Source of the DNA: Pectinophora gossypiella
Taxonomy: Eukaryota > Arthropoda > Insecta > Lepidoptera > Gelechiidae
Direction of reading: 5' to 3'
NCBI RefSeq assembly: GCF_024362695.1
Contig: NC_065422.1
Location: 6,323,534-6,387,533, forward strand
DNA: 64,000 bases
Made by a program: the position numbers and the translations under genes. The notes beneath the pieces are model-generated. The model made no database searches and had not been told where the DNA came from. It saw only the letters and a list, made by a program, of their open reading frames with translations. Of this stretch, positions 38,115-50,129 are shown piece by piece; within the stretch, counting starts at the first letter, position 1; every line of letters begins with the position of its first letter.

Positions 38115-38337
38115 TTTGCGAACCCTATTTTAGTTAGGATCACCCGATTATTCGAAAGTAAGATGATCCGTACTTCGGAAGGTGCGTTAAGCCATTGGTC
38201 CCGGTTACAATTTACTGATGTAAGTACGTACTCGTTACACGAGTCTTATCAGGGACCTTTGGCGGCGTAATAATAACCCTGACACCAGGGTTGATGAGGT
38301 TCGTAATTCACCGCATAACCCACACGATAGAAGAAGA
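38115..38337 (+). repeat. SINE-B lacking its head
   Basis: The core begins at TTTAGTTAGGATCACCCGAT; then AAGTAAGATGATCCGTACTT, GCCATTGGTCCCGGTTACAA, GTACTCGTTACACGAG, GGCGGCGTAATAATAACCC, CCAGGGTTGATGAGGTTCG and CCCACACGATAGAAGAAG. Confidence 0.8.
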
Positions 38338-38734
38338 TTGAATTTGACTTTTACGTTTTTAATATGAGTAAAGTATATCTATCTGTTCCAAGTATCGTTT
38401 GTACCGCACATCACTATGTGTATCCTTCGGGCGTTTTCGGTAGACTGGGAGGAGTCCAATTTAAATTTTGGAAGATAAGTCCCTGAGGCACCAAAAACAA
38501 ATAGCAAGGCCGCAAAGAATGATCGTTCTGGGCTTTTTGAATTGAATGTTAATTGGTACCATACATCTGCCTGACAAGGACTTAGCTACAGTTTTAGTAA
38601 TAAAATATATACTCGAATTTAGCCCCGGGATTTTAACAGTAGTCAATTTAAGGTTTGGAACAATGTAATCTTCATTGGTTTGATATTTTACTGCGGTTGT
38701 ATTGAGTTTGGGTAACTTGCTACTGGGTACCCTC

Positions 38735-38842
38735 AGGCATAAATTTTGTACCGGATGAGAGCCCTCAGAGCTCCCTAAATGTCCGGCCAAGTAGTTGATG
38801 CTGTTTGCGGTAAATTTACGATAAATCACGTCAAAAAAAGTT
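38735..38842 (+). repeat. Repeat family I copy
   Basis: GGCATAAATTTTGTACCGGA, TGAGAGCCCTCAGAGCTCCC, AATGTCCGGCCAAGTAGTTG and CACGTCAAAAAAAG parallel the copy at 13538. Confidence 0.6.
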
Positions 38843-38954
38843 ATGTAGATTGCGTTTAGCTGCTTATCTTCCCGGGCATGTCGTAGTCATGGTTTACATC
38901 ATGCAACACTTCATACAAAAATCTCATTCTTATCGTGTGCCGCCTTACCTACCT

Positions 38955-39075
38955 CATGTGTGTGAGCGAGACAGATAGTCTCCCCCCTCTGGGGGTGAGG
39001 TAAAAGCTCGCTCCCAGCTCTTGTCGGTGGGGGACGAAGAGTGTCCCTTCTACACGTAGTGTTACTCTTTGTTTT
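38955..39075 (+). repeat. Repeat family G, diverged copy
   Basis: CCCCCTCTGGGGGTGAGGTA, AAAGCTCGCTCCCAGCTC, GTCGGTGGGGGACG and TCTACACGTAGTGTTACTCT align with the copy at 45287. Confidence 0.5.
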
Positions 39076-40721
39076 ATGCTAATGTGGCAGCAAGTCTGAT
39101 GATTAGTACCTCTGCCTATCCTAATAGCAACCAAGTGCATAATAAAAGTACCATTACTTATAAACTCAAGAATTCGAACGACGACGGCCATTCGACATAG
39201 TTTTATTTTTAAATTTTTGACCAGTGACGCATACCTTCGAGAAGGCTTTACAGTCTGTTATAATTATAGTTTTTTTTCTTTTATAGACGCTCTGGAATGT
39301 CACGTATAGCTTTGAAATTCTGAGGAAATAGCCTGAGGGAAATAGGCTCTAGGGCATGAAGACTTGACAAGGTCTTGTACTTAGTAACTAGGAGAGGATT
39401 TTTGTTATTATTAGGTATGTCTATAAATTACCTTGTCAGACAGGATTTGACCCCTAATCGACTTCTACTCTATGACATTATCCTGGGGTTATAATTACAA
39501 TCATCATCATCTTCTTTTGGTGTTGTAAGTAAACAGAGAAGTCCGTATTAAAAAAATAATCTAGCTCTCCGATCTCACTTTAAAAGTAAATCTTATTTTT
39601 ATTATTCATATTTCATAAAGGACACGACAGGAAATTCATACATTTCAACAGCTTATAGTCCGTCCATACATTATGATTATCATCGGAGATTAAGGCGAAG
39701 TTAATGTTAATAAACCAACAAAGGAATGTCATATCTTATCTCCGCGTAACACAGAAGCAGCCGCCACATGTAAATGTCTCATAAAATTAAGTATGGAGCC
39801 TTAACGTGCTTAAGTTTGGATTTTTCGTTTATTAATAATGCTTAGGTCTTAGGGTTGGGGATGACTAGTTTTTTTTGTCGACGATTTTCTTGTGATTCTG
39901 GTTGGATGTTCCGATCAGCGGAATTATAAAATTTTAAAGCTAATCTGAAAGCCTTCTTAGAGTTTTATTAGCTCATTCAGATGACTAATTAAAACTTTAT
40001 GAAAAAAGTATAATGAATTTGAAAACACAGCAAGATTACGCCCAAATTTAAAGTACAGTAATCTACACTAATAACAAATAGGATAAAAAGTAAATGCTTT
40101 GTTGATACTATATAATTTTGTACATAATAAGTAAGTATATATTTCGTCGAATACAATTGTCAAATTGTTTCTGAACATACTTACGTATGTTTCTGATGAC
40201 TTCGTCACATCCAACTAGACGCTTAGGTGTTCCGAGTGTGACCTGGTCCAAATGAACCCATTACACTAGCGGCATTGCCCCGTTGCACAGCCACTGATAG
40301 GCGTTGGACAAGGTAAGACGCAGACCTAGGGTCAACCCTTCTGACTTTGAGTCTCCGGCCGATCTCCCTTCGTCTTGTGTTTTAAAATGCAGTAACTTGT
40401 ACGAGTCAGCCCTATAAAATTTAAATCAGAATGGAATGCGGCTTTCCATGCACCAATCACAAACAGATGACAGACACACGGACGGTATATCGTCATATTT
40501 TAACAGCGACTCATGCGCCACATTTTGTGAACTTTGTAATTAAAAGATTATGATAGTAAACCTAATAACTGAGCAAGAAAGTTTTTAATAATGAAGTTTA
40601 TGATCACTTCGCCAATCTCTAACAAACTGTTCCTCCCTGAAATCGACCACTTTGTTCTGTACCGCCTTGCATGTAAGTATATGGTATATAAATATGTTCT
40701 ATCTTACAGTAGAGTAACGGC

Positions 40722-41008
40722 CGCCGTGGTCCAGTAGATGAGCGTTGAGCTCGCAACTGGAGGTCCCGGATTCGAATCCGGGACATATAAAAAAAAAAAA
40801 CACTTTGTATCACCCGATTGCTCTTCTGAAAGTAAGGTCATCCCTGCATCGGAAGACACGTTAAGCTGTTGGTCTCGGTTACTGCTTACTGATATAAGTA
40901 AGTAGTCGTTACTTGAGTCATGTCAGGTGTCTTTGGCGGCTCAATAATAACCCTGACATCAGGGTTGATGAGATCGATCATCCACCTTACAGCTCACACG
41001 AGAAAAGA
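40722..41008 (+). repeat. SINE-B, full length with internal A-run
   Basis: The head GGCCGCCGTGGTCCAGTAGA, GAGCGTTGAGCTCGCAACTG and GGAGGTCCCGGATTCGAATC shows both polymerase III boxes. A run of about 12 A follows where the spacer to the core should be. The core (CACCCGATTG region) and a complete tail follow, ending in CACACGAGAAAAGAAA. A tRNA gene is excluded because no acceptor stem closes the cloverleaf. Confidence 0.85.
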
Positions 41009-41399
41009 AAATAGTACATTTCTACTCAATTCATACCTAGTTTTGAAGCACACTGCATCGCATAGTTTTCCAATGCAACCACGCATACATTTTCAAATAA
41101 AACCACTACCTTATACCTTGATATGTATGTATGCGAATACAATGGCTATGGAAACACATAATTTCGTCGCCAAGGTCCGGCGCGGAGGCCGTTCGTCGGC
41201 GCGTGCGCACCAACGCGAAAACATTCTCGGGTTACACTGGATAAACTCGGGTGCGCATGGCAACTGACTATAGACGGATTTTCAAGGACCATACTGGGAA
41301 AAGATACTTCTTACAATATCATTCAAGACACTTTAGTGCGCTTACAAATAAACACCGGCAGCCTATTTTATGTTCCACTGTCGACAGAGTACGCAAGAG

Positions 41400-41462
41400 G
41401 TCTCCCTTCATAGAAATGATGGAGGATGGGATAGTCTACCACGCTGCTCCATTGTAGTTTGA
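41400..41462 (-). repeat. Degraded SINE-A tail
   Basis: GAGGATGGGATAGTCTACC followed by ACGCTGCTCCATTGTAG retains the family-A tail pattern weakly. Confidence 0.35.
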
Positions 41463-42044
41463 TGGATAACCCAGCACTGAGACAATTGAGAAAAAAAAAG
41501 CCCAAGTTTACTCAACCGTAAATCATTACCGATACCTCTGGTATGGTTTGGGATGCTCAACGGGTTTAATAAAAACGATCTTTGTTATCTTCTGAACTAT
41601 GCGTCGCCAGGAAAGGATTTACGAATCCACATTGGCTGTTCTTACGTTTGCGTTGCAACAGCGTTCGCTCAAATCCACAAATCCTATAGATCCATAGGCC
41701 AGAGGGCTCTGTAAGCATGATGTGAGTGAAGATTTAATGGATAAACGATTTATGATTTGGGGTTTAAAGGAAAATTCAGAAAAGAAAGTACAAGTCTTTC
41801 TGCGGAGTGCCTTAATAGCCATAAAGCGATGGTCACTGCGCAGTTTTACGGCGCGGTGTAACACAAGCTGCGCGCACGCGCGGGGTCGAGGCCATGCGCC
41901 CCGTCCTTCGGCCTCGTCCTCAAGCCTGCCGAGCCTGCATTTTCTAATGTTTGTGATCCTGCGCACTCAATACTTTAACATCGCTTTGAGATTTGTATGA
42001 GGATTTGATGGGCCTTCATGGGGTATTAGTAGCACGAGTGTGTT

Positions 42045-42108
42045 CTGCGAACCCTAATACCAGGGTTGGTGAAGTTGGTCATCTACTTCACAGCCTACAT
42101 TAAACCGC
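42045..42108 (+). repeat. SINE-B tail fragment
   Basis: AACCCTAATACCAGGGTTGG, TGAAGTTGGTCATCTACTTC and ACAGCCTACA match the family-B 3' end. Confidence 0.5.
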
Positions 42109-42214
42109 CTATGTTAAATGACTTTTATTGACGCCCTTTGCTTACCAGGTAGACATATTTGTCATAGACATCGGATGGAGCTTAGAATGTAGCAACTGAA
42201 CTCATCATCAACTC

Positions 42215-42385
42215 ATGGAGTCCACTTACATATCCTGAAGATTTGACAGGTTCGGTTTTTTATAGAAATAACTGCCTGTTCAAACTTCTAACCCGAAGGG
42301 TAAACCAGCCCGATACAGTTTATTAGGTCACATAGCTCCGAAACGCATTGTCGGGAATTCGGGTTTCCTCGCAAAACTTACAAAA
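42215..42385 (+). repeat. Repeat family C copy
   Basis: CATATCCTGAAGATTTGACA, GGTTCGGTTTTTTATAGAA, TAACCCGAAGGGTAAACCAG, GCATTGTCGGGAATTCGGGT and TTCCTCGC follow the family-C order. Confidence 0.6.
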
Positions 42386-42409
42386 AATACAACATGAAAC
42401 CTGTTGATC

Positions 42410-42472
42410 AGAAAAAGGGTTGATGAGGTAATCCACGTCATAATCCACATCATCAAAGAAGAAGAAGAAAAA
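42410..42472 (+). repeat. SINE-B terminal fragment
   Basis: AAAGGGTTGATGAGGTAATC then CCACATCATCAAAGAAGAAG is a tail end with an expanded GAA-type terminus. Confidence 0.4.
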
Positions 42473-42959
42473 CTATTGTTTCGTTTCTGTCTTAAGTGTA
42501 CTATGAATGATTAGTTCAAACTAATGCCTCAAATACGAGCCTAGATAATCATCAGACTAATATCCCCTTAGCTTAACCCAACATTGAAGACAGAGTAATG
42601 AACATAGCCTTCAGGCTACGAGTTAGCACCGTTAGTTAGTGCTTAGCGTCTGTAGTAACGATGGCTTGGAGAATTTAAAAAAAATAGGCGTATATTAACA
42701 ACAAAACAAATAGTGGACAAAGTAACCAACAATATATTGCAGATTCTATACGAATCCTTCAAGGTAGTTTTAAAGGCGTAATATTCTTAAAAAAGGTGTC
42801 TTTTTAGTATTGGTTTTTTGTGGGTAGGTTGTGTTTATTATTATTATTATTTTTACAGTAGTGATGATTTTCTTGTTTTTCTTTGTGAAGCTGTTTGAAT
42901 TAAGACATCGTTAGTAACTTCTTCCAAAAATTGCTTATTTTTTAATGTTTACAATAAAT

Positions 42960-43190
42960 GCTTAAGATTGGTGGTAGGGCCGGCATACGAAGACCTAGGA
43001 GGACGTACATTGACCATATTGGAGATGTCTTTAGAAAAGGTTCAGTAAGATCTACTCTGAACCAGCATGCGTGTAGGAAACGATTGATGAATGTGGAGGA
43101 AACAAGAGAAGTGTGTCAGGATCGAAGCAAATGGAATTCCATAGTCTTTGCTTACCCCGGTGGGAAATAGGCGTGAGTTTATTTATGTAT
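42960..43190 (+). pseudogene. LINE RT C-terminal fragment, same family as 53661 and 56825
   Basis: The open frame to 43170 encodes RRPRRTYIDHIGDVFRKG, then a stretch ending KRLMNVEE, then CQDRSKWNSIVFAYPGGK and a stop. It is collinear with the last third of the longer copy at 56825-57445. The 3' end is GGGAAATAGGCGTGAGTTTA then TTTATGTATG. It is diverged, so older than the other two copies. No duplication was found at its ends. Confidence 0.75.
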
Positions 43191-44881
43191 GTGCTCAGAA
43201 ATTTGAACATCACATGTTCAAAATAACACAGGTGATCTCTCCATAGGCGAATGAAAAAAAAAAACTCTGAATAATAGCATACGATTTTCGCAAGCATTGG
43301 TCCGTATCCTGGAACGACAATGGGGCTGTATACTACTCCATAGTACTCCACACAAACAAAACCAGTAACTAATGGCACGCGAATTCCGAGAAGCCACGAT
43401 TCCCATCGTCGACACAGAAGATTCCTTTTTTTTCTACTATTTCTCACGAGTTTTTTTCTTTGCATTCCTTAGATGTTTGCTTTTTGAAGGCCGCAGGTAG
43501 AGAGGCTATCCCAAAGCTATTCAATATTGACTTCGGGAATTCCAATTATCAGTTTTACTGTACAAGTTAAGCCAACTCTGATGTACTTGCAATAGCGAGT
43601 GGTAGAGTTACAAATATTATATTGAATGTAAAATATTATTTCATTTTTTTTTATTGTTTACGCATATGTTGTATATATAAGACTGCAACATGATACTGAT
43701 CTAGCATATTAATTTGTTGTTTATTTTTAATATTTATTTCAAACGAGCCAAATCATGAATGTTAACATTTCCACGTTTATTATTAGGTAGAAAATACTTG
43801 TGAGTTTTGACTTGTCTTGATATCAGAGTGGTCTTGAAACGATAGGTACTTCTCATCAAAAATATCGAAACATTTCCGAATTTTTGTCCAACAAAACACG
43901 AGTCTAATTCAAATTTGAATTTGGAACACGAATATTAAGAATAAAATACCCTTACGACACACAAATTTGCGAGGTGTTTGAGATTTTTTTGGCAAAATGT
44001 GTACGTATAATTTTGATTCGTGCTGAACAATGTTAAAAAACATATTTCTTTGGAAGTGTAGATCTTTGTAAACCGTTCCTCAAGACGGATCGACTGCTCT
44101 TCAATATAAAAATAGCCTTAGTAATTATAAATGTCAATGAGGAGATTTATACTCATGCCTGGATGCGATAAAGGGTTAGTTGGCTTCAAGTCCTCGCCAA
44201 GTGATTGATGTCATTTCTAGAAGTTTTGTCGCAATCATCTGTAATGGTCGTTCAGTTTACTGCAGATTAGCGAGCTTTCCTGATAGCTTGGTTGGTCTTG
44301 TAGTATTTAGTGTAGTACCTAGCAATAGTATTAACAAAAGAGATGGGAAAACACGATCGTCATATCAATATTGATTGAAAAGGACCTTTTTACCTTACCT
44401 TAAGTTTTATATTCTATTGAACATATGATTATTTGGTAAATAGTTCGCTGAAAATTATATCATACAAAGAATACTACGTTGCTGTTACAGGTTGAAAAGG
44501 TTTTCACAATTCTTCTCTCTAAAAACGCATACCTACTACTTACAATCCATACGATATTCATATCGAATTACGAATTTATTTCCAAAACTAAAAGAACGAG
44601 ATTCAAAATTCTATCGTCAAGTTGAAAAAAGAAGATTGTACCTAAGTGTCGCGTCTGCGCGCGCGCACATCTGCGGCGCATTCCTCGTAAAAGCTCGTAA
44701 CACCGGGAGCGCTCGGACCAATAATAAGAATATGAGCGTAAAAAACGAATACGTCAAACTGCGTTTCGTGCGCCCGAGGCTCGGTTGCCGCTAGGGTTGC
44801 CAGTTGTTTATGGAATATTTTTTTCTTATGTATTTTCACTAACAGAGTTAGGCCATTACAGATGGCGATACGTCTTAACAG

Positions 44882-44968
44882 AAAGCTCGGTGAGGTGTGG
44901 GTACTTAGTTCATCTTTGATGTATCTCTAATCCTAATCGGGATTATAGCTGTGAGCTTATGTTACGTA
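44882..44968 (+). repeat. Repeat family D copy
   Basis: AAGCTCGGTGAGGTGTGGGT, ACTTAGTTCATCTTTGATG, TAATCGGGATTATAGCTGTG and AGCTTATGTTACG. This is the cleanest complete copy. Confidence 0.65.
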
Positions 44969-45286
44969 TTTACGATTTAGCAAGGCATTTAACGCATGCA
45001 GATAAACCGCGATAAATTGGACAAGCGAGAAATCTCGACGTAACTATGGTAAACGTCAAAATTGACAAATTTGAGCTTCCATCGTAATTAAACGATATGA
45101 AAGACAATGTATTTTAGAGAAGAAGCATTTCTCTCAGATTTAAGCTGAAATATAAGTAAACTACAAACATACACCTTAGACACTTCATACAAAAAAACTT
45201 CGTTTTACACTACACATTGACGTTGTCGTACACGCGCATTTGTGTGTGACGTCTGACGCCCATACAATTGAAGACTAAAGTAAGAC

Positions 45287-45380
45287 CGAGGGGGGGTGAG
45301 GTAAACCCAGCTCAGCCGCTGGTGGGGAGCGGAGAGTTGCCGTTCTATACGTAGTGTTATTCCTTACTATGTTTATACAT
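45287..45380 (+). repeat. Repeat family G copy
   Basis: GACCGAGGGGGGGTGAGGTA, AACCCAGCTCAGCCGCTGGT, GGGGAGCGGAGAGTTGCCGT and TCTATACGTAGTGTTATTCC. Other copies at 14704 (reverse) and 38955. Confidence 0.65.
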
Positions 45381-45440
45381 TAAGTTTCTCGTAGTAGGTA
45401 TTTACATCTTCTAACATAAAGCACTTGGTATTATACAATA

Positions 45441-45602
45441 ACCACCTTACAAATAAAAAATAAACCAGGGATGAACGTGGGTTTACCTAGCTAGCCAAGC
45501 AAAGTTCAGTCGAATTGTATGATAATTGGATTCAATTTTGCTTGGCTGTCAAATACTTAAACCCACGTTCATTTCTGGTTTATTTTTTATTTGTAAGGTG
45601 GT
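45441..45602. repeat. Foldback element 6, 162 bp
   Basis: Arms of 44 bases differ at only one or two positions: ACCACCTTACAAATAAAAAA, TAAACC and GAACGTGGGTTTA on the left, with the reverse complement on the right ending GTAAGGTGGT. The loop of about 75 bases holds AGCCAAGCAAAGTTCA and its own partial inverse TTTTGCTTGGCT. A textbook MITE or hairpin; very short arm divergence suggests youth. Confidence 0.85.
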
Positions 45603-46009
45603 AAGACTGTAAGAGATATTTACACATTATAACGATTTAATGTATGATACCGGTATTCAAATACATTTTTATATATTACTAATATATACAGCCTCCCTAC
45701 CAGCCCTATTGGAGGCCCGGCCTTCTGTCATATATTTTTTATTTTTTATCTTTTCTCTCTGGAAGGATAATCGTGTGTAACGCTACGCTGCCTCCAAAGT
45801 ATATTAGTATGAATAATATTCGGCCATTCTCAAGACTCTTTGGAAATATAAGCCTTTTGACGGATTTGTTCGTACTTATTTAAAAAGTAAAAAAAGTAAG
45901 GTTCAGAAACACTTCTTTAGACTATCACGCATGGTTGCGATTACCTATCTTATTGATAATTTGTGGCTCTACCTACCACTATAGGGATACTAGCGCGACT
46001 TTATGTATG

Positions 46010-46108
46010 TGTATAGAAAGATGGGGTATTGATAAATGTAGATACTTAGTTCATCATGACTCTGACTACCCCAATTGGGATTACAGTCGTGAGCTTATGT
46101 TGAATTTT
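46010..46108 (+). repeat. Repeat family D copy
   Basis: GATACTTAGTTCATCATGAC, TCTGACTACCCCAATTGGGA and TTACAGTCGTGAGCTTATGT match the other family-D copies. Confidence 0.65.
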
Positions 46109-46439
46109 ATGAAGAAGATGCGAAGGAGCAGTTAGGTGGAGAATGTTTTAAACCCATTCCAGTAAGAAAAAGCCGTAGTTACCTTCTTGTATGGATTTTA
46201 CTCACTAAAGGTTGCTTAGAAAAGTTGTCTATAAGCAGTAAGTCTGGCTATTCTACTTTTATTTAATTTTATATTACTTCATATTTTAGGTGTTATATTT
46301 CATGGTACATTTATAAATATCATTATTACACCTTATACAACTGGGTTCTGTAGTGTAGTAAAAAAAAAAATGCTTTGAATACGCACAGGCAGCAAGTCAA
46401 ATAGCTATACAAAATTCGTCACTACTTGATAAGCGAGTC

Positions 46440-46508
46440 TGGCGCGTTTTGTAATACGTCTGCTTTTCAAATCGGAGTCCCAAGTTCGAATCCACGCCGC
46501 GCATGGTT
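46440..46508 (+). repeat. tRNA-like segment (SINE head or decayed tRNA)
   Basis: CGCGTTTTGTAATACGTCTG, CTTTTCAAATCGGAGTCCC and AAGTTCGAATCCACGCCGCG contain a good B box but no complete acceptor stem. Probably the head of another SINE family; not a functional tRNA. Confidence 0.4.
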
Positions 46509-46954
46509 CCACAGATGGTGTACTTTATAGTCACGTGTCTTCTAAGAACATGCTACATAAATATTTGTGTTCCCTAACAGATTGTATCTAAATAGATATA
46601 GTCTCAGAGGCGTATAAATTACATTTATTTTACTTAGTAGGTAAAATTATTTTAAATTTAGAACGATCGTGGTTTTTATTTTTTGTTTTCTTTATGTAAG
46701 TAGTTGATTTTGTTTTTGGAAAATGGCGTATTTTTTCTTTTCAATTGTTTTGAAATTTAATAATATTTATTAGGTGGACATTATTATTTTTTTCTTCGTT
46801 TAGTTCTTTTATGGATGGTAGTTTCCTTGTTTAATAATAAATAATGAAATAATATTTTTCTAAATTAATACAATTAATTAATACAAAAGCTATTTAATTT
46901 TTTCTATTTCAATTATTTACTAATCAAGAAAAATGCACCAATGTATTCGATATT

Positions 46955-47060
46955 TTATCAAATTTTTCTATGACGTCACGGTGTACGTTTTCATACAAAT
47001 TCCATAGTAATTTCTTGTTTTGACGTAAATAGTCGCTCTGCCAACTTAGTTTTTACGTAA
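46955..47060 (+). repeat. Repeat family F, diverged copy
   Basis: TTTCTATGACGTCACGGTGT, ACGTTTTCATACAAATTCCA and CGCTCTGCCAACTTAG follow the family-F order. TGACGTCA at 46971-46978. Confidence 0.45.
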
Positions 47061-49849
47061 GTACTTTATGTACTTATATAGAAGAATAAAATTGTACAGT
47101 CAACCTCGTAGTTTTATGAAAAATGTGGGTAGGTTGGCCGCCAGTTTCCCGGCGTATTATGTTGTAATGGTAATAATTTCTGTAATATGGTAATGTCGGT
47201 ACTGCCCGTAGGCTCGCTTCTTGCTGGAGATTACTTTCCGACGGGCCATGGCGTGTGTGCGCACCTTTATAACGCTGTAGACACGGCCTCACGATAATTA
47301 TGGAAGGTTGTGTTACTTTTTACTGTAGTTATACTTTTTTGGTTCTTCTATTTAACGGTATGTAGTATTATAGTGCAACTTTTAGGTGTTATGCTGTTAC
47401 TTTAGTACTAAGTACTCGCATTTCACTTCCAAAAGTCTGCTCCGGAAAGTAAATTATTTTTTCATTTTCATTCGAAATCGTCTACAATACATAATATGTC
47501 TTTACTTTTTTTTATATTTAGTAATTTTCTAAATATTGTCCATTTATTTTGTTCACTCCAACAACTTCACCTTTAACTCACTATTAACCAAGACCAGAAT
47601 TCCCTCCTAAAACTCGAACGCGCCTCTGCGATCATCCAAGCTCTATGGTTATCTGAGCGAGCGGCAGGCGTGAGGCATTCGGGGAATGTTAATCGCATCC
47701 AACCCCGGTGCGGACGAAAAAAAAAAGAAAAAAGAAGCAGGTTGAAATTTGGACGGACGGACGGACGGGCCGGTATTATATTAGAACGACCTTCAGCTTT
47801 TGTTTTAGAGGCTGTTTGGAATAATAAAAAAGATATACGTCAAAATAGTAGGTACCTGTGAAGATAGGTAAAACTAGGTTTTAAATAAATCCTTTGAAAA
47901 CTTAGTACTTAGGTTTAAATAAATTTGGTAGGTGATGCCATAATAGCTATTATCTTACAGCGATAAAAAAATAGTACAAGCTACTTGCGTACATTTCTTT
48001 AGAATGTCCTTTTATACAAGAACCACGAAGACACAGACTATAATTAATAGTAAAATTGATGATATAACCTGGTTCAATAAAGATTACAAAAATATAAGAC
48101 ACAAAAATACAAATGATGTAGTTGTATGATTTAATAAAGCAAATATTGGAACTGATATTGACATACACGAATGACTAATGTTATGCCCAGGTATAGTCAG
48201 GTAAACATTGCTGATAAACTCATCTAAAGGGTCAAAATGCATGACCTTTTAAACCTTTGTTTTAGAAGCCTTGTAACATCATATCAACATGTACGATCAA
48301 CAAATAACCCAACAACATGAAAAGGGCATTCAATCACATGTTGTTTATCAAATTTTTGTTCGAATTGGATGTTTCGTTTTAGTTCTCGATACGGTCTACA
48401 AGTTTAGCTATTATGGTAGTGATTTCGAAATTGAATACAATAAACAATGAAAATGGAGTCAAGATTTTTTAGAGGCAGCATTTTTATATGCAATAGATAC
48501 GTTGGGACAAGTAGATGATCTGACATAACAACACAAACAATGAAACAACTTGAATGAGGGTTTAAGACAGATTAAAATATTTTCCTCTATAAGAAGAAGA
48601 AGAAGCTCTTCATCTTTCTTTCACGAGTATGACCTATAGTGTGACCTAGAAAGAGTAGTTAACAAAGTTGCGATCGAAGCATCAACTCATATGACAAATA
48701 CGGAACTAGAGCATTACGTAACTGATTAGAACATAAAATAAAAGGAAGTAAGCACACATTTTTGAAAGGGAAAGAAAACTCGAATGCCCCGGTCGTTTAC
48801 AGCAGATAGGCAACGAAAAGAAAAAGACGTCAAATTAGTTACGTGGAGCCCCGAGTGCGAGCGGGATGGGTGGAGTAAAAAGGTGATGCGGGTGGGAAAG
48901 GGAGAGGTGCATGGTAGAGTGAGTCGAAAAACAACCGGTCCGAGGGAGGCAGATGCGCTTACTCTGTAGAACCCCCCGGCAAACTTAAAGATTCCAACAA
49001 TAAGAAAATAATTATTAAAACAATTCCAGTGAAGCTCTTATCCCGATTTATTCTGAGGGCCTACTCCCACGTTATTAAATCTCGTGTTTTTGTTGAAATA
49101 GTCGAGAATAAGTATCCACTGTATGTAGAGTAGTGTAGCGTTGGCATTCCAGGTCGTTCTCGGAATGTCACTCATTCGAATACTAATGTATATAATATAC
49201 AATTATAAAATACCTGCATTCTTAAGCTGGGGTTTTATATTCTTTACATTTACCGACATTATTGACTAATTTAAAGACTTATTTAACCGAACCCCGGTTT
49301 TTTGTACGCAGCTGAAATAAAGTCTCACAATCTCGTGTCTAAAGCACTCGCTGCCCGAAATTCCTTTACAAGTCCACATTAAACTTAGCGTTTGCGGATA
49401 CATTCCGTTTTATTTTCGTCCCTGCCTCAAATTTTCGAAGCATTTGTTAGCAAAAAACACATGGTGCTATTAGTACATAGCCGCAGCAAGGAATGTAGGC
49501 AGCGCGCCAAATTACTTTCCATACACCATTAACTCGTTAACCACACTTTTATGAATCAAACTACTTATTTGAACTTAAAAACTCATTTGCTTTTACGATC
49601 CCACTGATCTCGGTCTTTTAACCGAAATAATTTCTCCGAAATTCGTCACCAAAGAAAAATTTCTTCGAAAGTCTCGACGCATTTTTTAGTCGAATCTTTT
49701 GCTTTGTTACACTTTGATCCGTGTTTTCCTAATTCCGTGCGCTGATGTTCTTGGAAGTAAATCAGCATAGCAGCACATTGTGGGGAACGTGCGCTCCCTT
49801 TCCACATATCTATAGAAAAAAATCAAACACGCGTCCACACATGTGTGGC

Positions 49850-49928
49850 TTAGGAATTATGCGGTTAGTTAGCTAGGAAAAAATGCCAACTATTTGCCGT
49901 CCGAGGTTCGAGTCGCGTGAGAAGCTAG
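49850..49928 (+). repeat. tRNA-like segment (SINE head)
   Basis: GGTTAGTTAGCTAGGAAAAA, then CTATTTGCCGTCCGAGGTTC and GAGTCGCGTGAG. The B-box-like GGTTCGAGTC is present, the rest is loose. Low confidence. Confidence 0.3.
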
Positions 49929-50129
49929 CTTATATATTTATACAGAGTAGCTACAGATTGTTCGGGATCGTGTAGTAGGGCTCAAGGAAAGTGTCGCTGT
50001 ATTGTGCCGTAGATACAGCGTTGCAGGTAAACACGGTTTGGCAAGTCGGGTATAGGACGTTTATACAGTCTGGCAGGACGGGATTGCAAATGCGTGTAAA
50101 GGAATTCCGGAACAAAAATGCGCGCGTCT

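Noticed and set aside
38461..38829. 122-codon minus-strand frame
   Set aside because: Its upstream half is the reverse strand of repeat family I; not a gene.
40731..40786. Possible tRNA gene (A and B boxes, GGATTCGAATCC)
   Set aside because: The 5' and 3' ends do not pair as an acceptor stem and the segment continues into SINE-B core and tail; the same applies to the heads at 22540, 30060, 52000 and 58500.
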